64,000 nucleotides of DNA from Geothrix edaphica (GTDB lineage Bacteria; Acidobacteriota; Holophagae; Holophagales; Holophagaceae). Every line of letters begins with the position of its first letter. The stretch's first letter is position 1. Under the pieces are notes generated by a model. The model saw only the letters and a list, made by a program, of their open reading frames with translations. It had not been told where the DNA came from and did not search any database. Shown here piece after piece: positions 54,145 through 62,485 of this stretch. The position numbers were made by a program, and so were the translations under genes. The DNA lies in assembly GCF_030268045.1 (NCBI RefSeq), contig NZ_BSDC01000001.1, positions 868,001 through 932,000 of the forward strand, read 5' to 3'.

Positions 54145-55733
54145 GGTCTCGCCTCCTGGGCCAGGGTGGCCTCCAGCTCCGCCAGCTCCGCCTGGAGGAG
54201 CCATTCGTCCGGGTGGGCCCGGGCCCGGTCAGCCAGAGTCCGGAGGCGCAGACCATCGGGCTCCTCCCGCAGGGCCCGGGCTTCCACGTAGAGCCCGGCC
54301 AGCTCCGCGGACAGGGAGGAGGCCTTGCGGTCCCGGGCCTGGGCTTCGGCCTCGCCTTCTCCGAAGGCTCCCGGCCCGCCGTACCAGCGGTCCCAGGCGC
54401 CGGGATCCGCCGGTCCCCCTGCCACCGACGACAGGCCCTCGCTCAGGAAGAGCAGGGCCCAGCTGGGCAGGTCCAGGGGGCGGCCATCCTGGTGGCCCCG
54501 GAGGTTGATCACCTCGTGCTCACCCACCCGGAAGCCCGTGAGGAAAAGCCCCGAGGGCAGATCCAGGCTGAAAGGTCCCCGGGGGGGCAGCGTCCCGCGG
54601 CCGAAGGCCACCAGCGCCGAGCCGGGCCAGGGCTGGTCTTCCGCCACGCCGCCGCGCGACAGCAGCACAGGTCCCTCCACCCGCGCCAGGGCGGTGGAGA
54701 GGCCCGGAGCGAGCTCGCCCCGGGCGGGGATCCGCGCCACCACCTTGCCCGTGAGCTCGATGCCGCCTTCCAGGCCCAGGTGGTTCACCGTGCGCGCCCG
54801 CAGGGCCTCCTCCAGGCCGTGGTCGCCGCCCCGCCGCCAGCTGAGGGTGGCCTCGAAGGCGTCCAGCACCTCGAAGAGGTGGTCGAAGTCCCGGGCCACG
54901 AAGAGCTGGGGCTGCATGCGGGTGATGTCGTATTCGGTGTCGGCGCAGACGAGGCTGAGGGGCACCTTGGCCACGGTCGGGGTGAGACAGTGGGCCGCTT
55001 CGCCGAGGCTGCTGAGGAGCCCTGCGCCGTAGAGCTTGGGATCCGCCAGGTCGCCCACCAGGCCGTACTCGGCGGTCCACCAGTAGAGGCGGCTGGCCTT
55101 GGTGCTCTCGCTGACGTACCGGCGGCTGGCGGAGGCGGCCCGCAGGCGCTCCTCCGCGAGGTGGATTTCCGATTCCGTGGCTTCGGGATCCTCCTTCACC
55201 ACGCTGAGGTTCCGGATGGCCTCGTAGACGGCCTGGTCCTCCACGGAGGCGATGGCGCGGAAGCCGGCCTCCCCGCAGCGCTTGAGGTAGTCCGCGTAGC
55301 GGCGGTCCGCCAGGATGGGCGCATGGCCCGCGCTCTCGTGGACGATGTCCGGAGCCGGCGTGTACTCGATGTGCTCGTGGCTGCGGATGTCGGCGGCGAT
55401 GGCCAGCACGCCCAGGGACTGGAGCTCCGTGAACACCGCCGGGGGGATGAAGCCCCGCACACCCACGGCGGACCAGCCCAGGCCCTCCAGCTTGAGGTTC
55501 ATCTCGTCCAGGCTGGGGATGCGCTCCAGGCCGATGCCCGTGGCCGCCAGGCCCGCCAGATAGCTGGCGTGGGCCGTGTCCCTGAGCCGGTCCGTCAGCC
55601 GGTGGAGGATGTGCCGCCAGACCGCGTGCTCCCGGGGGGTGTAGGCCCCGTAGTCCTGGCCCGCCACGTAGCGCCGAAGGTGGGCCGGAAGCCGGTCGAT
55701 GGCGCGCTGGGTGGGGGAGGGAAGGGAAGGCAT
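54141..55733 (-). CDS. phhA: Phenylalanine 4-monooxygenase, long form
   Basis: A 530-residue aromatic amino acid hydroxylase. The catalytic domain is residues about 5-260. IVHESAGHAP supplies the iron ligands H132 and H137, and WWTAEYGL the third ligand E222. The about 270 residues after it are not part of the usual short bacterial enzyme (about 260-300 residues); they end in a helical Ala/Glu-rich section. Start ATG 55733 is preferred over 55751, because the likely -10 box TATAAT (55755-55760, minus strand) would place the start of transcription near 55748. No ribosome binding site is clear. Confidence 0.9.
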   Translation of the reverse strand: MPSLPSPTQRAIDRLPAHLRRYVAGQDYGAYTPREHAVWRHILHRLTDRLRDTAHASYLAGLAATGIGLERIPSLDEMNLKLEGLGWSAVGVRGFIPPAVFTELQSLGVLAIAADIRSHEHIEYTPAPDIVHESAGHAPILADRRYADYLKRCGEAGFRAIASVEDQAVYEAIRNLSVVKEDPEATESEIHLAEERLRAASASRRYVSESTKASRLYWWTAEYGLVGDLADPKLYGAGLLSSLGEAAHCLTPTVAKVPLSLVCADTEYDITRMQPQLFVARDFDHLFEVLDAFEATLSWRRGGDHGLEEALRARTVNHLGLEGGIELTGKVVARIPARGELAPGLSTALARVEGPVLLSRGGVAEDQPWPGSALVAFGRGTLPPRGPFSLDLPSGLFLTGFRVGEHEVINLRGHQDGRPLDLPSWALLFLSEGLSSVAGGPADPGAWDRWYGGPGAFGEGEAEAQARDRKASSLSAELAGLYVEARALREEPDGLRLRTLADRARAHPDEWLLQAELAELEATLAQEARP

Positions 55734-55828
55734 GGCGAGATCGTTACCCATTAAATTATAATATATGAACAATAGCTGGATATTCCAAAATCCGGAGACT
55801 CAGGCGGACTGCGGGCTACCCTGGTGCC

Positions 55829-56611
55829 ATGACCTTTGATGCCTGGGATCCCTATCGCGACCTGCGCTTCGCCGGGACGCGGGAGCACCCGGAGTTCGGT
55901 CCCTGCTTCATCGCCGAGGGGCGGATCCTGGTGGAGGATCTGCTCGCCGCCGGCCGGGCGGGCCGGTTGCGCGTGGTGTCCGTGGCCGCCACGACTCCGG
56001 CGGCCGGGGCCGCGCGGGCCCTGCTCCCCGAGGGGACGGAACTGCTGGTGGCAGAGCCCGCGGCGCTGTCGGAACTGGCGGGCTTCCCCTTCCACCGGGG
56101 CCTCATGGCCTGTGCGCAGGTGCCGCCGCCGCCTTCCGCGGCGGCCCTGCTGGCGGCCCGGCGCCTGCTGGTGCTGCCGCGGCTCTACGACGGCGAGAAC
56201 CTGGGCCTGCTGCTGCGCAGCGCCGCGGCCCTGGGGCTGGATGGCGTGCTGGCGGGGCCGGGGCCGGGCCTCTGGAGCCGCCGCACGGTGCGGGTCTCCA
56301 TGGGCGCCGTGTGGCGCATCCCCGTGTGGCGGGTGGAGGATCCCTGGGCGCTCCTGGCGGACTGGAAGGCGGCGGAGTCCGGCTCGGAGGTCGTGGCTGC
56401 AGCGCTCACTCAGCAGGCGGAAGACGCCCGGCACTGGCGGCCCGCGGCCCGCTGCGCCCTGGTGATGGGACCCGAGGATACGGGCCTGGATGCGGACCAG
56501 CTGGCGCGCTGCGACCGGGCCGTGGCCATTCCCATGGCCTCGGGCATGGACAGCCTGAACGTGGCCGCCGCCGGGGCGATCCTGATGTTCCGGATGGTGG
56601 AGAACGGCTAG
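55829..56611 (+). CDS. SpoU/TrmH family RNA 2'-O-ribose methyltransferase
   Basis: A 260-residue SPOUT enzyme. The N-terminal about 95 residues form a substrate-binding domain of the RlmB/TsnR type (FIAEGRILVEDLLAAG). The catalytic trefoil knot has DGENLGLLLRSAAALGLDGV, VMGPEDTGLDADQL and IPMASGMDSLNVAAAGAILMF, in the standard order of motifs 1 to 3. The target nucleotide (23S rRNA or tRNA) cannot be told. An AT-rich gap upstream separates it from the divergent phhA. It overlaps the next, convergent gene by 4 bases. Confidence 0.9.
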   Translation: MTFDAWDPYRDLRFAGTREHPEFGPCFIAEGRILVEDLLAAGRAGRLRVVSVAATTPAAGAARALLPEGTELLVAEPAALSELAGFPFHRGLMACAQVPPPPSAAALLAARRLLVLPRLYDGENLGLLLRSAAALGLDGVLAGPGPGLWSRRTVRVSMGAVWRIPVWRVEDPWALLADWKAAESGSEVVAAALTQQAEDARHWRPAARCALVMGPEDTGLDADQLARCDRAVAIPMASGMDSLNVAAAGAILMFRMVENG

Positions 56612-57177
56612 GGCTCGCGGCTGGCCGCGATGTCCACCAGGCGCAGGAGCTCGGCCACCACCTCGCGGCAGGCCGTGTCCTGCTCGTAGCGGGCGGACAC
56701 CTTCTTCCGGGCCGCGGCCACGTCACCGCAGGCCTTGCCCCGGGCGATGAGTTCGCGGCAGCTCTCGGGCATGGGGCCCCAGTTGCCGCACTCCACGAAG
56801 CGGTCGCTCAGGAAGATGAACTTGGGGATGGCCTCGCCGCCGTTGGTGAGGAAGCGGGCGAACACATCCGGGTGCTGCTCCCGGCTGAGATAGCGGACCT
56901 TCAGGTTCGGGCCGGTCTCGGCCAGGCGCTGGAGCACGGGCGCGTGGCGCACCACGTCGCCGCACCAGTCCTCGGCGATGGCCACCACATGCACGGGCCT
57001 GGGCAGGGCGGCCATGAAGCCGGCAGCCTGCGGATCCAGCGCCAGGGCCGCCCGCTGGGCTTCCAGCTTGTCCCGCTGCTCTGCGGATTCCGCGGCGGCC
57101 AGCCAGGCGGTGTAGTCCAGGCCGGACTCGAACACGGCCTTCCAGTCCAAAGTGGGCAGGGTGGCGGGGCGGGGCAT
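56608..57177 (-). CDS. Thioredoxin-fold protein with a single active-site cysteine
   Basis: A 189-residue cytoplasmic protein. VHVVAIAEDWCGDVVRHAPVLQRLAE occupies the thioredoxin active-site position, but reads WCGD rather than WCxxC, leaving one cysteine. Downstream LKVRYLSREQHPDVFARFLTNGGEAIPKFIFLSD carries the cis-Pro segment (IPKFIF). Such proteins form a thioredoxin family group of uncertain function that includes disulfide isomerase-like and monothiol members. The ATG at 57177 has GGAGG 4 bases upstream. Single-gene unit. Confidence 0.8.
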   Translation of the reverse strand: MPRPATLPTLDWKAVFESGLDYTAWLAAAESAEQRDKLEAQRAALALDPQAAGFMAALPRPVHVVAIAEDWCGDVVRHAPVLQRLAETGPNLKVRYLSREQHPDVFARFLTNGGEAIPKFIFLSDRFVECGNWGPMPESCRELIARGKACGDVAAARKKVSARYEQDTACREVVAELLRLVDIAASREP

Positions 57178-57276
57178 GGAACCTCCGGGAAACCTCTGAT
57201 GCTGCCATGCCCGGCCCCGTGACTGGACGTACCTTTGGGGTGGCGCGGACCGCAGCCCGCGGGAAAGGGGGGCGCC

Positions 57277-57789
57277 ATGAGGGCGATGTGGAATGCCACC
57301 AAGCCACCTCTCGAATGGGTGGATCCCATGGTGAGGGTGCCGAAGTACGAGCTCCATGCCGGCGAAGAGGTGCTGGCGCGACTGTCCCTGGAGCCGCTCT
57401 GCCGGACCTTCGCCACGGTGGAGACGGCGGAGGGGCGCTGGACCTTCAAGCAGACCGGGATCTTCACCACGCTCGTCCACATCCGCGAAGCTGGGGTGGA
57501 CCAGGATCTGGCTGTCTTCCATCCCGGCCTCCTGGGGCGGGGGAGGCTCCGGTTTCGGGACGGCGAGACCTTCCAATGGCGGCGGGCCCGACACGATGGA
57601 GGCTGGTCGTTCCGGGACAGGGACGGCCGGGTGGTGCTCACCCTCAGGCTGGAGCCTGCGCCGCCGGGAGAGCCCTGGCCCCGCCGGACCCGGGCTGAAG
57701 TCGACATCACGGCGGAGGGGCGCCCCAATCCGCGGATGCCCTTGCTGACGGCCATCGGCTGGTTCCTGATGCTGCTCCATCCGCTTTAG
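57277..57789 (+). CDS. Hypothetical protein
   Basis: A 170-residue protein with no recognised family. It is Arg/Gly-rich, with predicted beta-strands (KYELHAGEEVLARLSLE, GRLRFRDGETFQWRR, RVVLTLRLEP) and a hydrophobic C-terminal end (LLTAIGWFLMLLHPL) that could anchor it in the membrane. AAGGGGGG lies 4-9 bases before the ATG. The repeated short strand-turn pattern suggests a small beta-sandwich. Function unknown. Confidence 0.6.
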   Translation: MRAMWNATKPPLEWVDPMVRVPKYELHAGEEVLARLSLEPLCRTFATVETAEGRWTFKQTGIFTTLVHIREAGVDQDLAVFHPGLLGRGRLRFRDGETFQWRRARHDGGWSFRDRDGRVVLTLRLEPAPPGEPWPRRTRAEVDITAEGRPNPRMPLLTAIGWFLMLLHPL

Positions 57790-57901
57790 CCGGACGGGCA
57801 TCCCGGACCTGCAGGTCCAGAGGCCACGCACCGGGAAGTGCCTTCTTCACCTCGAGGCTCTGTGGTCTAGAGTGGAGGTCCGGTCTTTTCCAGGAGCTCC
57901 C

Positions 57902-58945
57902 ATGACCATCGCGAAAGCCTACGCCGCTGCCTCTGCCACGTCTGCCCTCGCGCCGTTCCAGATCGAGCGTCGGGCCGTGGGGCCGCACGATGTCGAGATC
58001 GAGATCGCCTACTGCGGCATCTGCCATTCCGACATCCACCAGGTGCGGGACGAGTGGGGCGGCTCGAAATACCCCATGGTGCCCGGCCACGAGATCGTGG
58101 GCCGCGTCACCGCCGTGGGCGCTCACGTGAAGGGCTTCAAGGTGGGAGATCTGGCGGGCGTGGGCTGCATGGTGGACAGCTGCCGCACCTGCCCCAGCTG
58201 CCAGCGGAAGCTCGAGCAGTTCTGCGAGAAGGGCGCCGCCTTCTCCTACAACAGTACCGAAATGGACCGGAAGACGCCCACTTACGGCGGCTATTCGTCG
58301 AGCGTCGTGGTGGACGAAGCTTTCACGCTGAAGGTGTCTCCGAAGCTCGACCTCGCCGCCGTCGCGCCCCTGCTCTGCGCGGGCATCACCACCTACTCGC
58401 CCCTGCGCCACTGGAAGACCAAGAAGGGCGACAAGGTGGGCGTGGTGGGCCTGGGCGGCCTGGGCCACATGGCCGTGAAGATTGCCGCCGCCATGGGAGC
58501 CGAGGTGACCATGCTCAGCACCTCGAAGTCCAAGGAGGCCGATGCCCGCAAGCTGGGCGCCAGCCACTTCGGGCTCACGTCGGAGGACGCCACCTTCAAG
58601 CAGCTGGCCGGCCAGTTCGACCTCATCATCGACACCATCTCCGCGCCCCACGACTACAACAAGTACCTGGGCCTGCTCCGCGTGGAGGGTGCCATGGTGC
58701 TGCTGGGCGTTCCGCCTGAACCCACTCCGGTCGCGGCCCACGCGCTCATCGGCGGCCGCAAGACCCTCAGCGGATCACTCATCGGCGGCATCCAGGAGAC
58801 CCAGGAGATGCTCGACTTCTGCGCCGAGCACGGCATCGTCTCGGAGATCGAGCTCATCCCGGTCCAGCAGGTCAACGAAGCCTACGAACGCATGATGAAG
58901 AACGACGTCCGCTACCGCTTCGTGTTGGACATGAAGACGCTGTGA
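57902..58945 (+). CDS. Zinc-dependent NAD(P) alcohol dehydrogenase, CAD/YahK-like
   Basis: A 347-residue medium-chain dehydrogenase. The catalytic zinc ligands are in CGICHSDIHQV and PGHEIVGRV, and the structural zinc cysteines in CMVDSCRTCPSCQRKLEQFC. The nucleotide loop is VGVVGLGGLGHMAVKIAAAMGA. CAGITTYSPLRHWK and DTISAPHDYNKYLGLL fit the cinnamyl-alcohol-dehydrogenase-like group (E. coli YahK, a broad aldehyde reductase). AGGAG lies 5 bases before the ATG. Monocistronic. Confidence 0.92.
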   Translation: MTIAKAYAAASATSALAPFQIERRAVGPHDVEIEIAYCGICHSDIHQVRDEWGGSKYPMVPGHEIVGRVTAVGAHVKGFKVGDLAGVGCMVDSCRTCPSCQRKLEQFCEKGAAFSYNSTEMDRKTPTYGGYSSSVVVDEAFTLKVSPKLDLAAVAPLLCAGITTYSPLRHWKTKKGDKVGVVGLGGLGHMAVKIAAAMGAEVTMLSTSKSKEADARKLGASHFGLTSEDATFKQLAGQFDLIIDTISAPHDYNKYLGLLRVEGAMVLLGVPPEPTPVAAHALIGGRKTLSGSLIGGIQETQEMLDFCAEHGIVSEIELIPVQQVNEAYERMMKNDVRYRFVLDMKTL

Positions 58946-58987
58946 CGAGAATCCCGTCGAACGGGGCCACCACCCGGAAAAAAACGG

Positions 58988-59016
58988 TTGAATAAGCCAA
59001 TATAGGAATGTACGAT
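58988..59016 (+). promoter_or_regulatory. Sigma70-type promoter of the kinase gene
   Basis: TTGAAT (58988-58993), a 17-base spacer and TACGAT (59011-59016). Spacing is ideal and each box has four or more consensus bases. Transcription would start near 59023, about 30 bases before the GTG. Confidence 0.65.
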
Positions 59017-59053
59017 CTGGGGGTTTCCTCCCACCAGGGCGTGTGGAGGCTCC

Positions 59054-60592
59054 GTGTCTCCTCTTGTGATTGGCGAACTCATCGGTGCCTACGAGATCGT
59101 GGGTACCCTTGGTGCGGGCGGCATGGGCGAGGTGTTTCGGGCCTGGGATCCCAAACTGGGCCGTGAGGTGGCGGTCAAGGTCCTTCCTGAATCCTTCGTC
59201 AGCGAGCCGGTGAAATTGAAGCGCTTCCAGCAGGAGGCCCGCACTCTGGCCGCCCTGTCTCATCCCAACGTGGTGCAGGTCTTCGATGCCGGCGAACATC
59301 AGGGCCTCCCCTACCTGGTGATGGAACTGGTGGAGGGGCAGACACTGCGGCAGCGGATGGCCGCCGGCCCCATGCCCTGGCGCCAGGCAGCAGAGCTGGC
59401 GGCGGCCGTGGCAGATGGGCTCGCTGCCGCCCATGCCAAGGGCATCGTGCACCGGGATCTCAAGCCTGAGAACCTGATGCTGACGGTCCACGGCCATGTG
59501 AAGATCCTCGATTTCGGGCTGGCCAAACTGCGCAAGGATCAATCCCTGCCGCCAGGGTCCATCTCTGGCGCGGGGGTACGCCCGCCGCTCAGTGGGGTCA
59601 CGGAGGTTGGCCTGGTGATGGGAACCGCCGACTACATGAGTCCCGAACAGGCCCAGGGCGGCAACGTGGGCGCCAGGAGTGATCTCTTCAGCCTGGGGGT
59701 GATCCTCTGGGAGATGGCCACGGGAAACCACCCCTTCCACCGCGCCACGCCAGCAGAAACCATGCGGGCCATCCTGACGGGTCGACCGGGAACTCCCGGG
59801 GATTCGGAACGCCTGCCCTGGCCCCTGGGCCGCATCCTCAGGGTCTGCCTGGCAAGGGACCCCGCGCACCGGTTCCGGACCGCCCGGGAATTGGCCGAGG
59901 CCCTGCGCTTTGCCGCACGGACGGACCTGGGACCCCGCCCCATCTGGGAGGCATCGCAACATTCCTGGGCGGTTCGCCGCTCGCAGGTTCTGGGTGCTGG
60001 CATGGCCCTGGTTCTTCTGGGCTCGGGGGGTGGTGTCTATGCCTGGCGACGGAGCCACCGGGCCCCGGTGGCGCCCGCAAACACGGCGCCTCCGCTTCCC
60101 AGTGTGCTGGCCCTGCCCGCGCGGGTGTTTGGGGCCGAGGATGCCGTCTACTTGACGGATGCCGTGCCGAACTCGCTGTCCACGCTGCTCTCGAAGGTGG
60201 AGGGCCTGGACACGAAGGCGCCGCCCTCCAGCTTCCAGATGGAGAAATGGAAGGGCGATCTGGCCCAGGTCAAGGAGGCCTACCGGGCGGACCACCTGGT
60301 GGTCACCACCATCACCAAGAAGGCGAAGCGCCTGGTCCTCAATGTGCAGCTGGTGGACACGCGGACCTGGAAGGTACGCTGGGGCCACCAGTACGAAGGG
60401 GTGCAGGCGGACTACAACAATCTGGTCCGCGACGCGGCGGAGGCTGTGGCCCGCACTTTGACTCGCGAGGAGGGGCTGGCCCCGGTCATCGCCCGGCCCG
60501 CGACAGGCTCCGAAGCCGAGCTGGCTTTTGGTGAAGGGCGGCACTTTCAGTACCGCTATCGGGCCCTGGGGCGGAGCGGGGACTACGACTAG
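59054..60592 (+). CDS. Membrane Ser/Thr protein kinase, N-terminal part (ends at an in-frame TAG)
   Basis: A 512-residue Hanks-type kinase. Gly-rich loop GAGGMGEVF, Lys42 (VAVKV), HRDLKPEN with Asp135, DFGLA (153-157) and MSPEQA are present, so the kinase should be active. A membrane helix lies at about 311-330. Residues about 345-480 form an extracytoplasmic domain of the TolB-N/FlgO-like type (LPARVFGAEDAVYLTDAVPNSLSTLL). The frame ends at TAG (60590-60592) in the middle of a TPR motif (GRSGDYD), and continues in the same frame as a TPR protein. GTG start with GGAGG 4 bases upstream. Confidence 0.85.
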   Translation: MSPLVIGELIGAYEIVGTLGAGGMGEVFRAWDPKLGREVAVKVLPESFVSEPVKLKRFQQEARTLAALSHPNVVQVFDAGEHQGLPYLVMELVEGQTLRQRMAAGPMPWRQAAELAAAVADGLAAAHAKGIVHRDLKPENLMLTVHGHVKILDFGLAKLRKDQSLPPGSISGAGVRPPLSGVTEVGLVMGTADYMSPEQAQGGNVGARSDLFSLGVILWEMATGNHPFHRATPAETMRAILTGRPGTPGDSERLPWPLGRILRVCLARDPAHRFRTARELAEALRFAARTDLGPRPIWEASQHSWAVRRSQVLGAGMALVLLGSGGGVYAWRRSHRAPVAPANTAPPLPSVLALPARVFGAEDAVYLTDAVPNSLSTLLSKVEGLDTKAPPSSFQMEKWKGDLAQVKEAYRADHLVVTTITKKAKRLVLNVQLVDTRTWKVRWGHQYEGVQADYNNLVRDAAEAVARTLTREEGLAPVIARPATGSEAELAFGEGRHFQYRYRALGRSGDYD

Positions 60593-60595
60593 GCC

Positions 60596-61612
60596 GTGGC
60601 GGCCTTCGAGAAGGTCGTCCGCCTGGATCCGCGACATGCCGAGGCCGCGGCGCAGCTGGCCTGCCTCCACGGGTGGCGGTCCTACGAGGCGGGGACCGCC
60701 CAGGCCGGAGAAGCCGAGCGACAGCTGGAGACCACCTGGGCGCGCCGGGCCCTGGACATCGACCCGCGCTGCGGTCTGGCGTGGAGTCTCCTTGGGGCGG
60801 TGGAGGTGCAGGGCCGTCGGGAGAACCCGGAGTTGGCCGTGGAATACGCGGTGAAGGGGGTCTGTCTCGCCCCGCACCAGGCCCAGGTCCACATCACCAT
60901 GGCCACCATCCTGTCCGGGCCCGGCTCAGTGGGTCTCTTCATCGCGGGCGGCCGCCGGTCCATGGAACTGGATCCCATGGATCTCACGGGGCCCGCCTTC
61001 GTGGCACTGGGTCTGGCCTGGATGGGCCGGGCGGAGGAGGCGCTGGCCAATGTGGACCGGGCCCTCCTGAGGGAGCCGGGGCATGCCTTGTTGAACGGCA
61101 CAGTCCGGCCCTATGCCCTGGTTCGACTGGGGCGCCTAGACGAGGCCGAGGCCCACTACGCACGTTTGGGCAAGCCCCCCGGCCCCACGATCCGGTTCTG
61201 GAGCGCGGTGGACCGTGGGCAGACAGGGGAGGCCCGGGCCCTCGCGGGACCCCTCCTGGCCCACTGGCTCGGCCCCAAGGAGCGGGCCATCGACATCGGG
61301 AACGCAGTGTTGTTCAACGCGCCCTACCTGGTGCGTGCGGGCCTGAGCGACGATGCCATCCGACTCCTCCAGCGGAGCGTAGACGTAGGGGCCATCCCGT
61401 GCCTGGATTGGCTCCTGGCCAACCCGGAGATGCAGCAGTTGCGCCGCGATCCCCGCTTCGCGCAGATCCTGCGGGCGACCCGGGACAGCGCGGCCATGGT
61501 GGCGCGGCATCTGGACCAGGCCAAGGCCCGGGGAGAACTGCCTGAATACTTGCAGAAGCCCCTGGAGGACCTGCATGGGCACATCGCGGAGGCCTCGCGG
61601 TTGGGTCCATGA
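60596..61612 (+). CDS. TPR protein, C-terminal half of the interrupted kinase
   Basis: The frame continues directly after the TAG at 60590-60592. The first codons complete the broken TPR: DYD, stop, then AVAAFEKVVRLDPRHAEAAAQLA. About 339 residues follow, with several TPR-like helical pairs (AEEALANVDRALLREPGHALL; LDEAEAHYARLGKPPG). A GTG at 60596 could start it alone, but the only GGGG is about 14 bases away and no proper ribosome binding site is present. The simplest view is one gene with a nonsense change in a GAG, CAG or AAG codon; read-through or a sequence error are alternatives. Confidence 0.7.
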   Translation: MAAFEKVVRLDPRHAEAAAQLACLHGWRSYEAGTAQAGEAERQLETTWARRALDIDPRCGLAWSLLGAVEVQGRRENPELAVEYAVKGVCLAPHQAQVHITMATILSGPGSVGLFIAGGRRSMELDPMDLTGPAFVALGLAWMGRAEEALANVDRALLREPGHALLNGTVRPYALVRLGRLDEAEAHYARLGKPPGPTIRFWSAVDRGQTGEARALAGPLLAHWLGPKERAIDIGNAVLFNAPYLVRAGLSDDAIRLLQRSVDVGAIPCLDWLLANPEMQQLRRDPRFAQILRATRDSAAMVARHLDQAKARGELPEYLQKPLEDLHGHIAEASRLGP

Positions 61613-61642
61613 GAAGCGCCCCGCCAAGGCGGGGCGCTTCTC
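61611..61642. terminator. GC-rich hairpin after the kinase/TPR gene
   Basis: GAGAAGCGCCCCGCC, AA, then GGCGGGGCGCTTCTC: a perfect 15-bp inverted repeat starting at the TGA stop. It lies between convergent genes. No T-run follows on either strand, so termination may need other factors. Confidence 0.7.
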
Positions 61643-61657
61643 GGTGGGGGCCTGCGC

Positions 61658-62218
61658 TCACTTGTAATGGAACACGAGGTCCAGAGTGGCGGGTCCGCCC
61701 TTGGTGCCGTTCTGCCAGGGGGTGATGGTGACGTCTTCGATGACGCCCCGCTGCAGATCGATATCCAGCAGCTTGGGGTTGAAGAGCAGTTCCCAGTTGG
61801 TCGCCTTGCCCATGGCCATGACACAGCCGTTCTTCAGGGCCGCTGGCGTGGTGCCGAAGGCAGGGATGCTGCCGTTGAATTTGGCCACAAGACTCGTAGC
61901 GAGGCCGGAACCATCGTAAACCAGGGGATCGCCGGGCAGCAGGGCCAGCAGCTGCACTCGGCGCTGCTGGATCATTGTGCCGGCGCGGCCCACCTGCATG
62001 GGATGGCGTACATCGATCACCGTGAGGGTGGCACCCTCGGGCAGGGCCCGCTGGAGATCGGCCACCTGGCTCTGGCTGCGGCCATAGTCGCAGACCACGC
62101 CGAAGTGGTTCATCCCCTGGTAGATGATGCCCGCTGCCTTCACCACGGGGCCGAAATCCTCGGCGACGAGGGACGTGGAAAGAGCTGCCAAGGCGAGCAG
62201 GGTGGTGGGGCGGAACAT
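61658..62218 (-). CDS. Secreted protein of unknown function
   Basis: A 186-residue exported protein with a signal peptide (LLALAALSTSLVA, residues about 6-18). The mature part (about 165 residues) has MNHFGVVCDYGRSQSQVADLQRALPEGATLTVIDVRHP and VYDGSGLATSLVAKFNGSIPAF, which suggests an alpha/beta fold with a nucleotide- or ligand-binding look, but I cannot name a family. The two cysteines are not paired in a known motif. The ATG at 62218 has GGAGGT 5 bases upstream. Its promoter side adjoins the ToxR-like regulator gene (divergent, 267-base gap without a gene). Confidence 0.65.
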   Translation of the reverse strand: MFRPTTLLALAALSTSLVAEDFGPVVKAAGIIYQGMNHFGVVCDYGRSQSQVADLQRALPEGATLTVIDVRHPMQVGRAGTMIQQRRVQLLALLPGDPLVYDGSGLATSLVAKFNGSIPAFGTTPAALKNGCVMAMGKATNWELLFNPKLLDIDLQRGVIEDVTITPWQNGTKGGPATLDLVFHYK

Positions 62219-62485
62219 GGGACACCTCCATGAATGGGACCCGACCGGGTCCGGGTGGTGCCGAGCCGGAGGCTGCGGCAAGGGAAACCTCGGCCAGGGC
62301 CCCTCACCGGGCCATGACCGCTGACTGACGGTACAAGTTGTGTTTTCAAGCCACTTGCGAGACCCGTTTTTGCCCGCCTCCGGGGCCGGCCTCCCGGCGC
62401 AAGGGGGCCGTTAGGTCCCCGTGAGATCAGGGTGTTGAAGCGGATCTGTCCGGTCCCATACTTGCCACGCCTCCCGCGGTGCCGA

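Noticed and set aside
60596-61612. Independent TPR gene starting at GTG 60596
   Set aside because: No proper ribosome binding site, and the first residues complete a TPR that begins before the TAG; better seen as the second half of the kinase gene, although it is listed separately.
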